Shown in pieces: positions 50,120-60,078 of a stretch of DNA of 64,000 nucleotides. The stretch is from Bacillota bacterium (GTDB lineage Bacteria; Bacillota; Negativicutes; Sporomusales; UBA7701). Made by a program: the position numbers and the translations under genes. The notes under the pieces were generated by a model. It did no database searches and was not told where the DNA came from. It worked only from the letters and a program-made list of their open reading frames with translations. The first letter of the stretch is position 1. Every line of letters starts with the position of its first letter. Location of the stretch: positions 95,688 through 159,687 of the forward strand of contig JAEZJM010000014.1 in NCBI GenBank assembly GCA_023415775.1, written 5' to 3'.

Positions 50120-51286
50120 ATGTTTAGGGTTGTCGTGGGTCACAGCGAGGATGTGCTGGCGCGGGAGGCGACCTGCGAGGTCATTGATCAGGTCAAGGCT
50201 TCTCTGGCCGGGGCCGAGCCGCAGGCCGGGATATTGTTCTGCTCGATCGATTACGAGCATGCGGTGATTCTGTCGACTATCCGGGAGGCTTTCCCGGCGA
50301 TACAGCTGGTGGGCTGCACGACTGACGGCGAGCTTTCTTCGGAGATGGGGTTTACGGAGGATTCGCTGATTTTGATGGTATTCGCTTCCGATACGGTGGA
50401 GATAAGCGCGGGGGCCGGCCGCGGGGCGGACCGCCGCGGCGAGGAGGCTGGACGGGAGGCGGCCGAAACGGCCCGTGCGGGCCTGAAACGCCACGCGGGG
50501 GAGGAGAAGTTCGCCATTATCCTGGCCGATCCGCTGAACGCCGGCGTTTCGACTGTGGACCAGGGCATCCAGGGAGTTCTGGGGCGCACTTTCCCGGTGA
50601 TGGGCGGAGCTTCGGCGGCGCATTCGAAGCAGCGGAAGACTTTTCAGTTTTATAACGGCGAGGTGCTGACCGATAGCGTGGTTTTGCTGCTGTTTGCCGG
50701 GCCGGTGGTTTTTTCCTGCGGCATCAAGGGCGGCCATTCGCCGATGGGGCCGAAGGAGCTGGTGACGCTGGCCAAGAATAATGTGCTCCATACGATCGCC
50801 GATAAGCCGGCTGTGGAGTATTTCCGCAAGTATACCGGGAATTACGATTTATTTATGAATTACTGTCTGGCGGTGTACGAGAAGGACCGTGACAGTTTTT
50901 ACGTGCGGACTGCCCCGTTTTCCGACGCGGAGAAGGGGACGGTGACGCTCAACGGCCGCGTGCCGGACGGGGCTATGGTGCAGATCGGCGCCGCCGACAA
51001 GGATACTTTGCTCGAGTCGTGCGGCGAATCGCTCAGCCGGGCGCTGGCGGCTTACCCCGGCGGGCGTCCGGCGGCCGCGCTGCTTTTTTCGTGTGCCGGC
51101 CGCAAGATGATAATGGGCACGCAGGCGGTCAGGGAAGTGCAGACGGTTGCCCCGCGTTTGCCGGGGATACCTTTCGCGGGATTTTACTGCTACGGCGAGT
51201 TTGGCCCTTTGGAAAAGGGCGGCCCGTATTTATTCCACGGCACCACTTTCGTTACGTTGCTGCTGGGGGCGGCCGAGGAATGTTAG
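50120..51286 (+). CDS. FIST-domain sensory protein
   Basis: A 388-residue protein with FIST_N (about 20-210: AGILFCSIDYEHAVILSTIREAFPAIQLVGCTTDGELSS) and FIST_C (about 225-365: ADKPAVEYFRKYTG, ALLFSCAGRKMIMG, PFAGFYCYGEFGP). FIST proteins are thought to bind small ligands such as amino acids and feed signalling partners. Here the partner is the diguanylate cyclase 15 bases downstream. ATG at 50120 with GAGGAGGAG. Confidence 0.9.
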   Translation: MFRVVVGHSEDVLAREATCEVIDQVKASLAGAEPQAGILFCSIDYEHAVILSTIREAFPAIQLVGCTTDGELSSEMGFTEDSLILMVFASDTVEISAGAGRGADRRGEEAGREAAETARAGLKRHAGEEKFAIILADPLNAGVSTVDQGIQGVLGRTFPVMGGASAAHSKQRKTFQFYNGEVLTDSVVLLLFAGPVVFSCGIKGGHSPMGPKELVTLAKNNVLHTIADKPAVEYFRKYTGNYDLFMNYCLAVYEKDRDSFYVRTAPFSDAEKGTVTLNGRVPDGAMVQIGAADKDTLLESCGESLSRALAAYPGGRPAAALLFSCAGRKMIMGTQAVREVQTVAPRLPGIPFAGFYCYGEFGPLEKGGPYLFHGTTFVTLLLGAAEEC

Positions 51287-51301
51287 TCTGGAGGTATCCG
51301 C

Positions 51302-52012
51302 GTGGAAGTGTCGGCTTTGGAAAAGCGGATAGCGGCGCTAGAGAGAGAGAACCGCATCTTAAAGAAGAAGGTGGAGCGGGGCGAGGCTAACCGCGTTTTG
51401 CTGGAAGAGGCGAATGCGAGCCATATGGCGGTGCTGAAGGTCCGCAACGCGGAGATCGAGGAGTCGCGGGAGTTGATCCGGCAGTCGGAGGCCCGCTACA
51501 AGAATCTCGCTCTCTATGATTCGCTTACGGGGCTTCCTAGCCGCGTTTTGTTCCAGGAGTACCTGAACCGGGCGATTGCCCACGCCGAGAAGGAACGCTG
51601 TTTGGTCGCGCTGCTGTTTATCGATTTGGACTGGTTCAAGGCGGTTAACGACCACGGTGGCCATGCGGCCGGCGACGCGGTTCTGGCGGAGACCGGCCAA
51701 CGCTTGCTGGCCTGTATTAAGGGTGAGGGAATCGTGGCCCGCATCGGCGGCGACGAGTTTGTCGTTCTGCTGGAGCAGGTGGTTTCAAGGGCGGCCGCGG
51801 TGCAGCTGGCCGAAAACATCCTGGCGGCGATGGGCGAGCCTTTCAGGGTCAGAGGGGAGTCGTTGGTGGTCGGCGCGAGTATCGGTATCAGTATCTATCC
51901 TTTCCATGGCGAGAATATCGATACGCTGCTGAAAAACGCCGACGCCGCTATGTACGGGGTGAAGCGGCGGGGCCGCAACGGCTGGGGTTTTTACCGCAAC
52001 CAGTCGGATTAG
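51302..52012 (+). CDS. Coiled-coil diguanylate cyclase
   Basis: A 236-residue protein. Residues 1-65 form a coiled coil (LEKRIAALERENRILKKKV...). Residues 70-230 are a GGDEF domain (YDSLTGLPSRVLF near 75; VARIGGDEFVVLL near 140), with the catalytic motif intact but no RxxD inhibitory site (KGEG instead), so it should lack product inhibition. It is in a probable operon with the FIST sensor, giving a two-protein sensor/output unit. GTG start at 51302 after GGAGGTATCC. Confidence 0.92.
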   Translation: MEVSALEKRIAALERENRILKKKVERGEANRVLLEEANASHMAVLKVRNAEIEESRELIRQSEARYKNLALYDSLTGLPSRVLFQEYLNRAIAHAEKERCLVALLFIDLDWFKAVNDHGGHAAGDAVLAETGQRLLACIKGEGIVARIGGDEFVVLLEQVVSRAAAVQLAENILAAMGEPFRVRGESLVVGASIGISIYPFHGENIDTLLKNADAAMYGVKRRGRNGWGFYRNQSD

Positions 52013-52055
52013 CGGCTTTGCCGGACGCGTTCGCTGCTGCCGGACGGTTATCTGT

Positions 52056-52092
52056 TATACCTCCCGGGGTTTTCCGGGAGGCTGCGTTTTTT
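52056..52092 (+). terminator. Intrinsic terminator after FIST-GGDEF operon
   Basis: CCTCCCGG and CCGGGAGG pair around GGTTTT, followed by CTGCGTTTTTTTT. Confidence 0.75.
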
Positions 52093-52208
52093 TTGGCCTA
52101 GGGTTAGGCTGAGGGTGTGTGGCGATAGCGCGAAAATGCAGGAGTAATTTGTCAATGTAGCGAAAAATGTGTTTTAGCGTTTATGTCAATTTGATTCGGA
52201 GGCAGGAG

Positions 52209-55124
52209 ATGGACAAGGCGGGGCGCTTTATTCGCGACTGGTTGCTGCCTGATAAGGCTGTGGTAGTTTTTTGCGCAATTCTGTTGATGTTTGTGTGGAC
52301 GGCAGCCTGGTTACAGATAGAGCATGACCGGCGGACAACTCTCGAGGCGATCAGGAACGACGGCGACAAGTTTACCCGCGCCTTCGAGGAGCATGTGCGG
52401 ACGGTGATTAGGACCCACGAGCAGTATTTGATTTTCGTAAAGAACGAGTACGAGAAAGAGCAAGCTGTGACGCCGGCGATTGAGAGCCTGTTAGCCCACC
52501 TTTTGCCGGATTCGCTGGTTGTCCAGGCGGGGGTAGCCGACGCCGCCGGATACAATGTGATTAGCGTCCTGCCGGTCGCGCCGGGCACGAATATCGCCGA
52601 TGCGCCCCAGTTTGCCGCCCATGCCGCCGCCGACACCGGAAGGACTTATATTGGCGGGCCTATTACCGGCCGAGTTTCGAAGATGCTGTCCCTGCATCTG
52701 ACCCGCCGCATCAACAACGCCGACGGTAGCTTCGCCGGGGTTGCCGTGATGGCCATAAACCCATATTATTTTTCGAAATTTTACTTGCAGATGGATTTAG
52801 ACGAGAACTACACCGCGCGCCTGATCGGCCTGGACGGGATAATCCGCGCCAGCAACAGCTTGACGGAGACGGGTTTCGATTTAGCACGGGCGGTTCTTTT
52901 TAGGGAAATAGCCAAGCAGCCGGCGGGGTTTTATTATTCGCCCGGCACACAGACCGGCAAAGCCGGCTATATGAGCTACCGGGTGATGCCCGACTACCCT
53001 CTCGTGGTGCAGGTGGGCTTGTCGCCCAAGGCGCTGCTGCCGCTGGCCCAGCGCCGCGGCACTTATCTGGCGGCGGCCGGCGGCGCGAGCTTGTTTATCA
53101 TTATTTATACCGGCAGGCTGCTTATCCGCTCCCGCAGGCAGCGGCTGGCCGACCTGGAGCTGCAGGGCAGCTACGAGGAGCTGTCGGCGGCACACGAGGA
53201 GCTGCTGTCCACAGAGGAGGAATTGCGGTCGAATTATGCCGCTCTGGCGGACGAGAGGGCGTTTTCGAGCGCCGTCCTGGAGAGTGTGCCGGGGCTTCTG
53301 TATCTTTACGAGGATAGCGGCCGTATTGTCCGTTGGAATAAGAACCATGAGACGGCGACCGGTTATTCGGCCGCGGAGATGGCCAAGAGGACGCTGGCCG
53401 ATTGGTACAGCTACGACGAGAAGACGGTCGAACGCGTGTATGAGGCTACCGGAAAGGCTTTCGCGCATGGGGCGGCGAACGCGGAGTTTTACCTGCAAAA
53501 CAAGGACGGCAGCAAGACGCCGTATTATTTTACCGCGGTCAAGACGATAATCGACGGCAAGCCTTATATCGCTGGCATCGGCATCGATATTTCGGAACGG
53601 ATCAAGATGGAGTCCGTTTTGCTGGAGAAGGAGAAGGAGCTGCAGCGCAGCCTGACGGAGCTGACCGCTTCCCATGAGGAGCTGAGCGCCTTGTATGAAG
53701 AGGTGGTCGCCGCCAACGAGAAGCTGGTGCACAGCCGCCGGACGGCTGAGGAGATTTTCCATGCCGCCGGGGACGGCTTTATGCTCTGTGACGGAGACAG
53801 CGGGGAAATCCTGTCCGTCAACCGCCGACTGACGGAGATGTTCGGCTATACCGAGGAGGAGTTCAAGAAGCAGGGGATTATCCTGATTTCGACGCCGGCC
53901 AACCTTGAGGCGGCCCTTGCTACCTTCCGGCGGGCGGTTGTGGATGGGCCGCAGCCGCTCTTTGAGCGGGAAACGCTCGACCGGTACGGCAACCGCCTGA
54001 TTGTCGAGGTCAGCGCCGGGCCGGTGACAATTGACGGCAAAACCCATTGCCTGGCGCTGATGCGGGATGTGACTGTCCGCAAACAACTGGAGGAGGGTCT
54101 GGAGTTCCTGCGGATGAGGGATCCGCTGACGGGTGTTTACAACCGCGCTTATTTCGAGACGGAAATGCTGCGGGCTCAGGTCGCCGAAGGCGGCGAGCTG
54201 GGGATTTTCGTGTGCGATGTGGACGGTCTGAAGCTTATCAACGACACTCTGGGGCACCTCCAGGGGGACGAGCTGCTCAAGAATGTGGCCGTCATTCTCG
54301 AGGCCGGCGTACGGAAGCCGGACTATGTCGCCCGGATCGGCGGCGACGAGTTTGCGGTGGTTATGTATTCGCCGACCAAGCAGCGGATGGAGGAGCTCGA
54401 CCAATATTACCGCGGGGCGGTGGAGGATTATAACAAGGAGCATCTTCACCTGCCGCTCAGCCTTTCGCTGGGCTGGGCTATTGGCGCCGGCGGGGCGGGA
54501 CCGGAAAGCGTGTTTAAGGAAGCCGACAATAACATGTACCGCCAGAAGCTGCACCAGAGCCAGAGTGTGCGCGGTTCGATCGTGCAGACGATGATGAAGG
54601 CGATGGAGGAGCGCGACCATATCACGGAGGGACATGCCGACCGCCTCGGCGCTCTGATGGAGAAGATGGGCCACTGGCTGCAGCTGCCGCAGGGGACAAT
54701 CGCCGATATCAGGCTGCTGGCTAATTTCCACGATATCGGCAAGGTAGGCATCCCAGACGGCATTCTCAACAAACCCGGCCGGCTCACCGAGGAGGAGATG
54801 GCCGTCATGAGGCGTCATTGTGAGATCGGCTACCGGATAGCGAAGGCTTCTCCCGATCTTGAGCCTATCGCGGACTGGATTCTGAAGCACCAGGAGCACT
54901 GGGACGGCGGCGGGTATCCGCTGGGTATAGCCGGGGAAAGCATTCCGCTAGAGTGCCGCATCCTGGGTATCGTGGACGCTTATGATGCGATGACCAACGA
55001 CCGGCCGTACCGTAAGGCCATGCCGCCCGGGGAGGCGCTGGCGGAACTCCGCCGGTGCGCGGGAACGCAGTTCGATCCCCGGCTTGTCGATCTTTTTATC
55101 GCCCTGGCGGAAAGCGAGCTTTAA
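52209..55124 (+). CDS. Membrane c-di-GMP enzyme: dCache, PAS, PAS, GGDEF, HD-GYP
   Basis: A 971-residue protein. Membrane helix at about 17-38, an extracytoplasmic Cache sensor (about 45-290), a second helix near 295, a coiled coil with SHEEL/AHEEL repeats, two PAS domains (about 355-475 and 515-640), GGDEF (DPLTGVYNRAYF; RIGGDEFAVVM near 715, I-site RKPD intact) and HD-GYP (NFHDIGKVGIPDGILNKPG near 840; HQEHWDGGGYPLGI near 895). Both catalytic domains look active. ATG at 52209 with GGAGG six bases upstream. It is convergent with its longer paralogue at 55215. Confidence 0.93.
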   Translation: MDKAGRFIRDWLLPDKAVVVFCAILLMFVWTAAWLQIEHDRRTTLEAIRNDGDKFTRAFEEHVRTVIRTHEQYLIFVKNEYEKEQAVTPAIESLLAHLLPDSLVVQAGVADAAGYNVISVLPVAPGTNIADAPQFAAHAAADTGRTYIGGPITGRVSKMLSLHLTRRINNADGSFAGVAVMAINPYYFSKFYLQMDLDENYTARLIGLDGIIRASNSLTETGFDLARAVLFREIAKQPAGFYYSPGTQTGKAGYMSYRVMPDYPLVVQVGLSPKALLPLAQRRGTYLAAAGGASLFIIIYTGRLLIRSRRQRLADLELQGSYEELSAAHEELLSTEEELRSNYAALADERAFSSAVLESVPGLLYLYEDSGRIVRWNKNHETATGYSAAEMAKRTLADWYSYDEKTVERVYEATGKAFAHGAANAEFYLQNKDGSKTPYYFTAVKTIIDGKPYIAGIGIDISERIKMESVLLEKEKELQRSLTELTASHEELSALYEEVVAANEKLVHSRRTAEEIFHAAGDGFMLCDGDSGEILSVNRRLTEMFGYTEEEFKKQGIILISTPANLEAALATFRRAVVDGPQPLFERETLDRYGNRLIVEVSAGPVTIDGKTHCLALMRDVTVRKQLEEGLEFLRMRDPLTGVYNRAYFETEMLRAQVAEGGELGIFVCDVDGLKLINDTLGHLQGDELLKNVAVILEAGVRKPDYVARIGGDEFAVVMYSPTKQRMEELDQYYRGAVEDYNKEHLHLPLSLSLGWAIGAGGAGPESVFKEADNNMYRQKLHQSQSVRGSIVQTMMKAMEERDHITEGHADRLGALMEKMGHWLQLPQGTIADIRLLANFHDIGKVGIPDGILNKPGRLTEEEMAVMRRHCEIGYRIAKASPDLEPIADWILKHQEHWDGGGYPLGIAGESIPLECRILGIVDAYDAMTNDRPYRKAMPPGEALAELRRCAGTQFDPRLVDLFIALAESEL

Positions 55125-55214
55125 TTCGACCGTCAATTGCAAAGACTGCCGCGGCCCGATGGCCAGCGGCAGTCTTTTATCCTGTTTGTGCGGCGCCGGG
55201 TCGATCAACCGCCT

Positions 55215-58200
55215 TCAATCGAACATTTTTATGAACAGCCCGGCGAGGCGGGGGTCGAATTGGCTGCCGGCGCACCGTACGATTTCGGCGATGGCGTCGT
55301 CGTGGGGAAGGGCGTTGCGGTAAGGGCGGTTGCTGGTCATGGCGTCATAGGCGTCGGCGATGCCGAGGATACGGCATTCGAGCGGGATGTCTTCGCCGGC
55401 GAGGCCAAGGGGGTAGCCTTTGCCGTTCCACCATTCCTGGTGTTTAAGAATCCATTCGGCGATGGGGGAGAGCTCGGAGGAGGCGCGGGCGATACGGTAG
55501 CCAATCTCGCAGTGTCGCCGCATGACGGCCATCTCCTCGTCGGTGAGCCGACCGGGTTTGTTGAGGATACTGTCCGGTATGCCTACTTTGCCGATGTCGT
55601 GGAATTTGGCCAACAGGCGGATGTCGGCGAGCCGGCCGCCCGGCAGGCCAAGCTGTTGGCCGAGTTTTTCGGCAAGGTGCTGGAGGCGGTCGGCGTGGCC
55701 TTCGGTGATATGGTCGCGTTCTTCGAGGGCTCTCATCATGGTCTGGACGATGGAGCTTCGCATGCTCTGGCTCTGGTGGAGCTTCTGGCGATACATGTCG
55801 TTGTCGGCGATTTTGAAGAGGTCCTCGGCCTGTTTGCTGCTCGCATAGTCGGCCGCCCAGCCGACGGATAGGCTGAGGGGCAGCTGGGGATTTTTGTCGT
55901 TGTAGCCGACGACGAATCGGTCCAGCGCTTCGACGGCGCGTTCGAGCCTGCCTTCGTCGGGGGCGTAGATGATGACGGCGAATTCGTCGCCGCCTATCCG
56001 GGCTACGATATCGTCGCCGGCGACGACAGTGGCCCGAAGGCCGCCCGCGACGACGCGGAGAAGGTCGTCGCCGGCGCGGTGGCCGAGGGTGTCGTTGATG
56101 AGTTTGAGACCGTCGACGTCGCATACGAGGATGGCGACGCCGCGGTTGTCCTGCCAGGCGACTTTGCGCATGGCGCCTTCGAAGAAGGTGCGGTTGTAGA
56201 CGCCGGTGAGGGGGTCGTGCATGCTGAGGAAGTCGAGCTGGGCTTCGGAGTGTTTGATGGCCGTCATATCCCGCATCATGGCGAGGACGACGGTATCGCC
56301 GACTTTGGAGAAACGCATGTCGCGATAGCTGAGCGCGCCGCGGATGTTGATGTTGTATTCGTAGAACTGGGTCTTGCCGCTGGCGATGGCCTGGGCGATG
56401 CAGCGGCGGTATTGGCCGGCGATGTCGGCGGGCAACATGTCGGCGATGTTGCGGCCGATGGTTTCCGGCCCGATTTCGATGTTTGTTTCAACGCCTTCCG
56501 GCTTGCGGTAGTCGATGAGGTTGCCGTCCTGGTCGATGATGAGCATGAGGTCGGGGATGGCGTCTAGGACAGCCTGTTTTTCCGCCTGGGATTTGGCGAG
56601 ATCTTTCTCAGCCTGCAGCCGGGCGGTGATGTCGCGCATTACCGTGAGGCACCGTACCTGGCCGTCGATGATGGCCCGGCGGGCGCTAACTTCGACGGAG
56701 ATCGGCTGACCGCCCTTGGTGACGGTGGTGCGTATATAGAGCTGCGGCCCTTCGTTGATCGCTCTGCGCATGGCGACGACGGCGGCGGAGAAGTTTTGGG
56801 AGGTGGATATGAGAATGGCCCCGTGCTGTTTAAGCTCGTCTTCGGAGTAGCCGAACATTTCGACGGTGCGGCGGTTAACCCAGACGATGCCTCCGTCCTG
56901 GTCGTTGACGAGGACGGCGTCGTTGGTGCTGTCGAGGATTTCACCGAGGGTGGTTTCGCTTTGCCGCCGCTCGTCGAGTTGGCGCTGGAGGGAGGAGTGG
57001 AGGGCGGCGTTGGCGAGCGCCAGCGAGGCGAATTCGCAAAAGTACTCGAGGAGGCTGACCTGGTCGGCTTCGAATTTGCGCCCTGGCTCGCAGTAAGCCA
57101 GGCCGAGGACGCCGGCGATTTTCTGGCCGTCGCGGAGAGGGGCGGCCATGAGGGCGTGGATTCTGCTGCCGATAGGGGAGGTGAATCTGTCCGGCCAGCT
57201 TTGGTAATCGTTGATGACGTCCGCCTTGCCAGTAACGAATACTTTGCCCATGAGGCCTTTGTCTGCGGCGATAGCGGGGAAGTCGCCGCCGTAGAGGCCG
57301 AGACCGGCTTTAATGCTTAGTCTGGCGCCGTCGGCCGACGGCAGGGAGACGAAGGCATCGCTGGCACCGGTGATGGCGGCGGCCCGGGTGAGGATGGCGA
57401 CCAGCAGTTCGTCCATGTCGAGTTTGTTGATGACGCTGAGAACGGTCTGCTGCCCGATCGACAATAGGGCGTTCTGGCGCGAGATCTGTTGGTTGGCCAG
57501 CAGCACTTCGTCATAACGCAGGCGGAGTTCTTCTTCGGTGGCGAGCAGTTCTTCGTGGGCGGCGGTCAGGTCTTGATGGCTGTCCCACAGTTTGCTTTCG
57601 GCTGCGGACAGGGTGGTGTAGAGCCGGGCGTTGACGAGGGCGATGGCGGCCATTTCGCCGAACTGGCCGAGGAGGGCGAGATCGTCGGCGGTGAATCGCC
57701 GCTCGCCGGGCAGCAGGCTGAGACCGACGACGCCGATGACCCGCCTTCCTTCCTTGAGCGGGACGTTTATGACGCTCTGAAATTGATCGAAAAAGTCTCC
57801 GGGCAGCCTTTCCGGCCAGCTTGCGTAGTCTTCGACGAGGCAAACTTCACCGCTGCAGTAGGTTTTGCCCATCAGCCCGTCGGTAAGCCTGATTTTGTCG
57901 CCGCGACGCTCTTCGTATAAGCCGCGGCCGATTCTCATCCCGAATATGCCCGCGTCTTCGTCGACCAGGCAGAGAAAGACGTGGGGCGTACCTACAAGGT
58001 CGGCGGCTTGCTTTGCGATGGTGTTGAGCACTTCGTCAAGGTCAAGCCGGTTTACGAGGCCGACGGCCATTTCGTGGAACGAGGCGAGGACGGCGTTGCG
58101 GCGGGCGATGGCCGCTTCCCGCTCGGTGGCGATGGTGTACTGCCGCCGCAGTTCTTCTTCGCTGGCGACAAGCTGCTCGTGGGCGGCGTACAGTTCGTCG

Positions 58201-59537
58201 AAGCTTTCCTGCAACCGCTCTTCATTTTCCCTGAGCCGCTCTTCGGCCTGTTTCTGCTCGGTGATGTCGACGGCGGCGCCGATGACGCCGGTAACCCGTC
58301 CGGCGCCGTCAAGCAGCGGCACCAGGCGGTTGGTGAGGTGGACGCCGTCGACGACTTGGTCGAAATAGACCCGCTCCCCGCCGAACGCACGCTTCACGCT
58401 GTCGAAGCCCTCCGGATATTCTTTGAAAATCTCGAATATTGACTGGCCGACGTATGCCCCAGGGCGGAGGCCGAGTTTTCCCAGGCCGCGCCCCTCGTTA
58501 AGGGTGAAGCGGCCGCGCTCGTCGAGGGTGTAGATGATGACCGGTGTATTGCTGACCACTGTCTTGAGCCGTTCCTCGCTCAGGCGGTGCCGGCGGGAGC
58601 GGACGACGAGCCCGGCGGTGTAGAAGACGACGAAGATGCTGCCGACCCAGGCGATGCCAAGGTAGAGGCTGCGCCGCTGGTGAAGAGGGACGAGGATGTC
58701 CTGGGATACGCCCACCTGGACGATGAGCGGATAATCGCGCAGTTGGCGGTAGCTTATCAGCGTCGGCCGTCCGAAGGTGTTGCCGCTGGTTTCGAAGAAG
58801 CCTGCCGGGCTTTTGGCAAGTTCATCGAATAGTGTTCCGCCCACTATGCGTACGCCGACTTCGCCGATGTTGCTGCTGGCGCGTACCGTCCGGTCGGTGC
58901 CGACGATCCTGATGACGTACTGCTCGCCCAGGGCCATTTCCTGGTAGAAGCTGGATAGATAGGCGGCATCCAGGGCGAGGTAGGCGATGCCGCCGAAGGA
59001 GCCGTCGAGCCTCTCGATACGGCGGGTTAAGGCGATTGTCGGTTTTCCGGATACCCGCCCGACAAAGGGTTCGCCGATGTAGAGTTCGTCCTTGGCGGAA
59101 TTCTGTTGGGCGAGGAAGTAGGGGGCGGCATTAAAGAATAATTCCGGGTCGCCGCGCAGAATATAGGCAATCGCTTCGCCGCGGGAGTCGATGATCGAAG
59201 CCTGGTTGATGGCCGGATCGCGGGAATAGTTTTGCAAAACTTTTTGGATGTATAGGGTGACGGCCTGATTCTCTTCGTAATCGGCCTTCATGTTCTTGAG
59301 GTTCTGGTCAAAGTTTTCCAGTATTCTCGCGACGTGTTCCTCGAAGGTGCGGCTTAGGATCTCGCCGTCGTGCCGGATGGCGGCGTAGGTGGCCTGGCGG
59401 TCTCTCTCGGTTTGCCAGTAGGCGCCGCCCCAGATGGCGCACAAAACAAAAAAGCCGAATAGCAAAACGGCCAGATCGGGCCGAAGCCATCCGTACATAC
59501 GCAGTGCCATCTGCCTTACCCGCTGAAAAGCACTCAA
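55215..59537 (-). CDS. Giant membrane c-di-GMP enzyme: dCache, PAS, GAF, GAF, PAS, PAS, GGDEF, HD-GYP
   Basis: A 1440-residue protein. Membrane helix near 12-35, Cache sensor (about 45-300), second helix near 315, PAS (SNTPVIIYTLDERGRF), GAF (LDEVLNTIAKQAADLVGTPHVFLC), GAF (MDELLVAILTRAAAITGASDAFVS), two more PAS domains, GGDEF (RIGGDEFAVIIY near 1190, no I-site Arg: VAGDD) and HD-GYP (KFHDIGKVGIPDSILNKPG; HQEWWNGKGYPLGL). The last ~450 residues are highly similar to the neighbour at 52209, indicating duplication. TTG start at 59537 with GGAGGGG six bases upstream. Confidence 0.93.
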   Translation of the reverse strand: MSAFQRVRQMALRMYGWLRPDLAVLLFGFFVLCAIWGGAYWQTERDRQATYAAIRHDGEILSRTFEEHVARILENFDQNLKNMKADYEENQAVTLYIQKVLQNYSRDPAINQASIIDSRGEAIAYILRGDPELFFNAAPYFLAQQNSAKDELYIGEPFVGRVSGKPTIALTRRIERLDGSFGGIAYLALDAAYLSSFYQEMALGEQYVIRIVGTDRTVRASSNIGEVGVRIVGGTLFDELAKSPAGFFETSGNTFGRPTLISYRQLRDYPLIVQVGVSQDILVPLHQRRSLYLGIAWVGSIFVVFYTAGLVVRSRRHRLSEERLKTVVSNTPVIIYTLDERGRFTLNEGRGLGKLGLRPGAYVGQSIFEIFKEYPEGFDSVKRAFGGERVYFDQVVDGVHLTNRLVPLLDGAGRVTGVIGAAVDITEQKQAEERLRENEERLQESFDELYAAHEQLVASEEELRRQYTIATEREAAIARRNAVLASFHEMAVGLVNRLDLDEVLNTIAKQAADLVGTPHVFLCLVDEDAGIFGMRIGRGLYEERRGDKIRLTDGLMGKTYCSGEVCLVEDYASWPERLPGDFFDQFQSVINVPLKEGRRVIGVVGLSLLPGERRFTADDLALLGQFGEMAAIALVNARLYTTLSAAESKLWDSHQDLTAAHEELLATEEELRLRYDEVLLANQQISRQNALLSIGQQTVLSVINKLDMDELLVAILTRAAAITGASDAFVSLPSADGARLSIKAGLGLYGGDFPAIAADKGLMGKVFVTGKADVINDYQSWPDRFTSPIGSRIHALMAAPLRDGQKIAGVLGLAYCEPGRKFEADQVSLLEYFCEFASLALANAALHSSLQRQLDERRQSETTLGEILDSTNDAVLVNDQDGGIVWVNRRTVEMFGYSEDELKQHGAILISTSQNFSAAVVAMRRAINEGPQLYIRTTVTKGGQPISVEVSARRAIIDGQVRCLTVMRDITARLQAEKDLAKSQAEKQAVLDAIPDLMLIIDQDGNLIDYRKPEGVETNIEIGPETIGRNIADMLPADIAGQYRRCIAQAIASGKTQFYEYNINIRGALSYRDMRFSKVGDTVVLAMMRDMTAIKHSEAQLDFLSMHDPLTGVYNRTFFEGAMRKVAWQDNRGVAILVCDVDGLKLINDTLGHRAGDDLLRVVAGGLRATVVAGDDIVARIGGDEFAVIIYAPDEGRLERAVEALDRFVVGYNDKNPQLPLSLSVGWAADYASSKQAEDLFKIADNDMYRQKLHQSQSMRSSIVQTMMRALEERDHITEGHADRLQHLAEKLGQQLGLPGGRLADIRLLAKFHDIGKVGIPDSILNKPGRLTDEEMAVMRRHCEIGYRIARASSELSPIAEWILKHQEWWNGKGYPLGLAGEDIPLECRILGIADAYDAMTSNRPYRNALPHDDAIAEIVRCAGSQFDPRLAGLFIKMFD

Positions 59538-59686
59538 GCAGGTCCCCTCCAAGTGTGCCGGGGCGGCGTTTTGCCGACGAGCCGGCTAGCAGCAATTGTT
59601 ATATATTACTTTTTTCTACAAATTGCGCCAATCACCTTCTTGCGTCCTTTATTTTCACAGGTAAGCATCAGGCTGCCGGTCGATAA

Positions 59687-59710
59687 AAAAGCTCCCCAAG
59701 GGGAGCGAGG
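59687..59710 (-). terminator. Intrinsic terminator after coiled-coil gene
   Basis: Minus strand GCTCCCC and GGGGAGC pair around TT, followed by TTTTTTATC. Confidence 0.75.
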
Positions 59711-59711
59711 G

Positions 59712-60017
59712 TCAGGTCATGTTATCTTTGCATTTTTGCCAGAGCCAGTAGTAGCGGTTAAGCGTTTGTTCGAGTTTGTTTTCGAGGTCGCGGACCTCGG
59801 GGTCGAGTCGGCTTTTGTTTTTGAGGGCGGACAGGTCGCGCCTGATGCTTTCGGCTTTGGCGCGCAGGTCCTCGAGTTCGGCGAGGCCGGGGTAGGGGTC
59901 GGCGGCAACGCCGCCGGTGATGGGGTTTTCGCAGATTTCGTTTTTCCCGTCGGCCAGACGATCGAGTGTTTTGACCAACTCATCGATGCGGGTACGGATT
60001 TGTTCGCGTTCGGACAT
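59712..60017 (-). CDS. Small coiled-coil protein, unknown
   Basis: A 101-residue charged protein, mostly helical: EQIRTRIDELVKTLDRLADGKNEIC, then a short Pro-rich turn, then LAELEDLRAKAESIRRDLSALKNK and DPEVRDLENKLEQTLNRYYWLW. Heptad-like spacing suggests coiled coils. No family recognised. GGGAGGCCGCAAGC precedes the ATG at 60017; a terminator follows the stop. Confidence 0.7.
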   Translation of the reverse strand: MSEREQIRTRIDELVKTLDRLADGKNEICENPITGGVAADPYPGLAELEDLRAKAESIRRDLSALKNKSRLDPEVRDLENKLEQTLNRYYWLWQKCKDNMT

Positions 60018-60078
60018 GCTTGCGGCCTCCCTTGTTCGGCTGATGGGTTATTATGCCCGGATGGCCGGCGGATAATGT

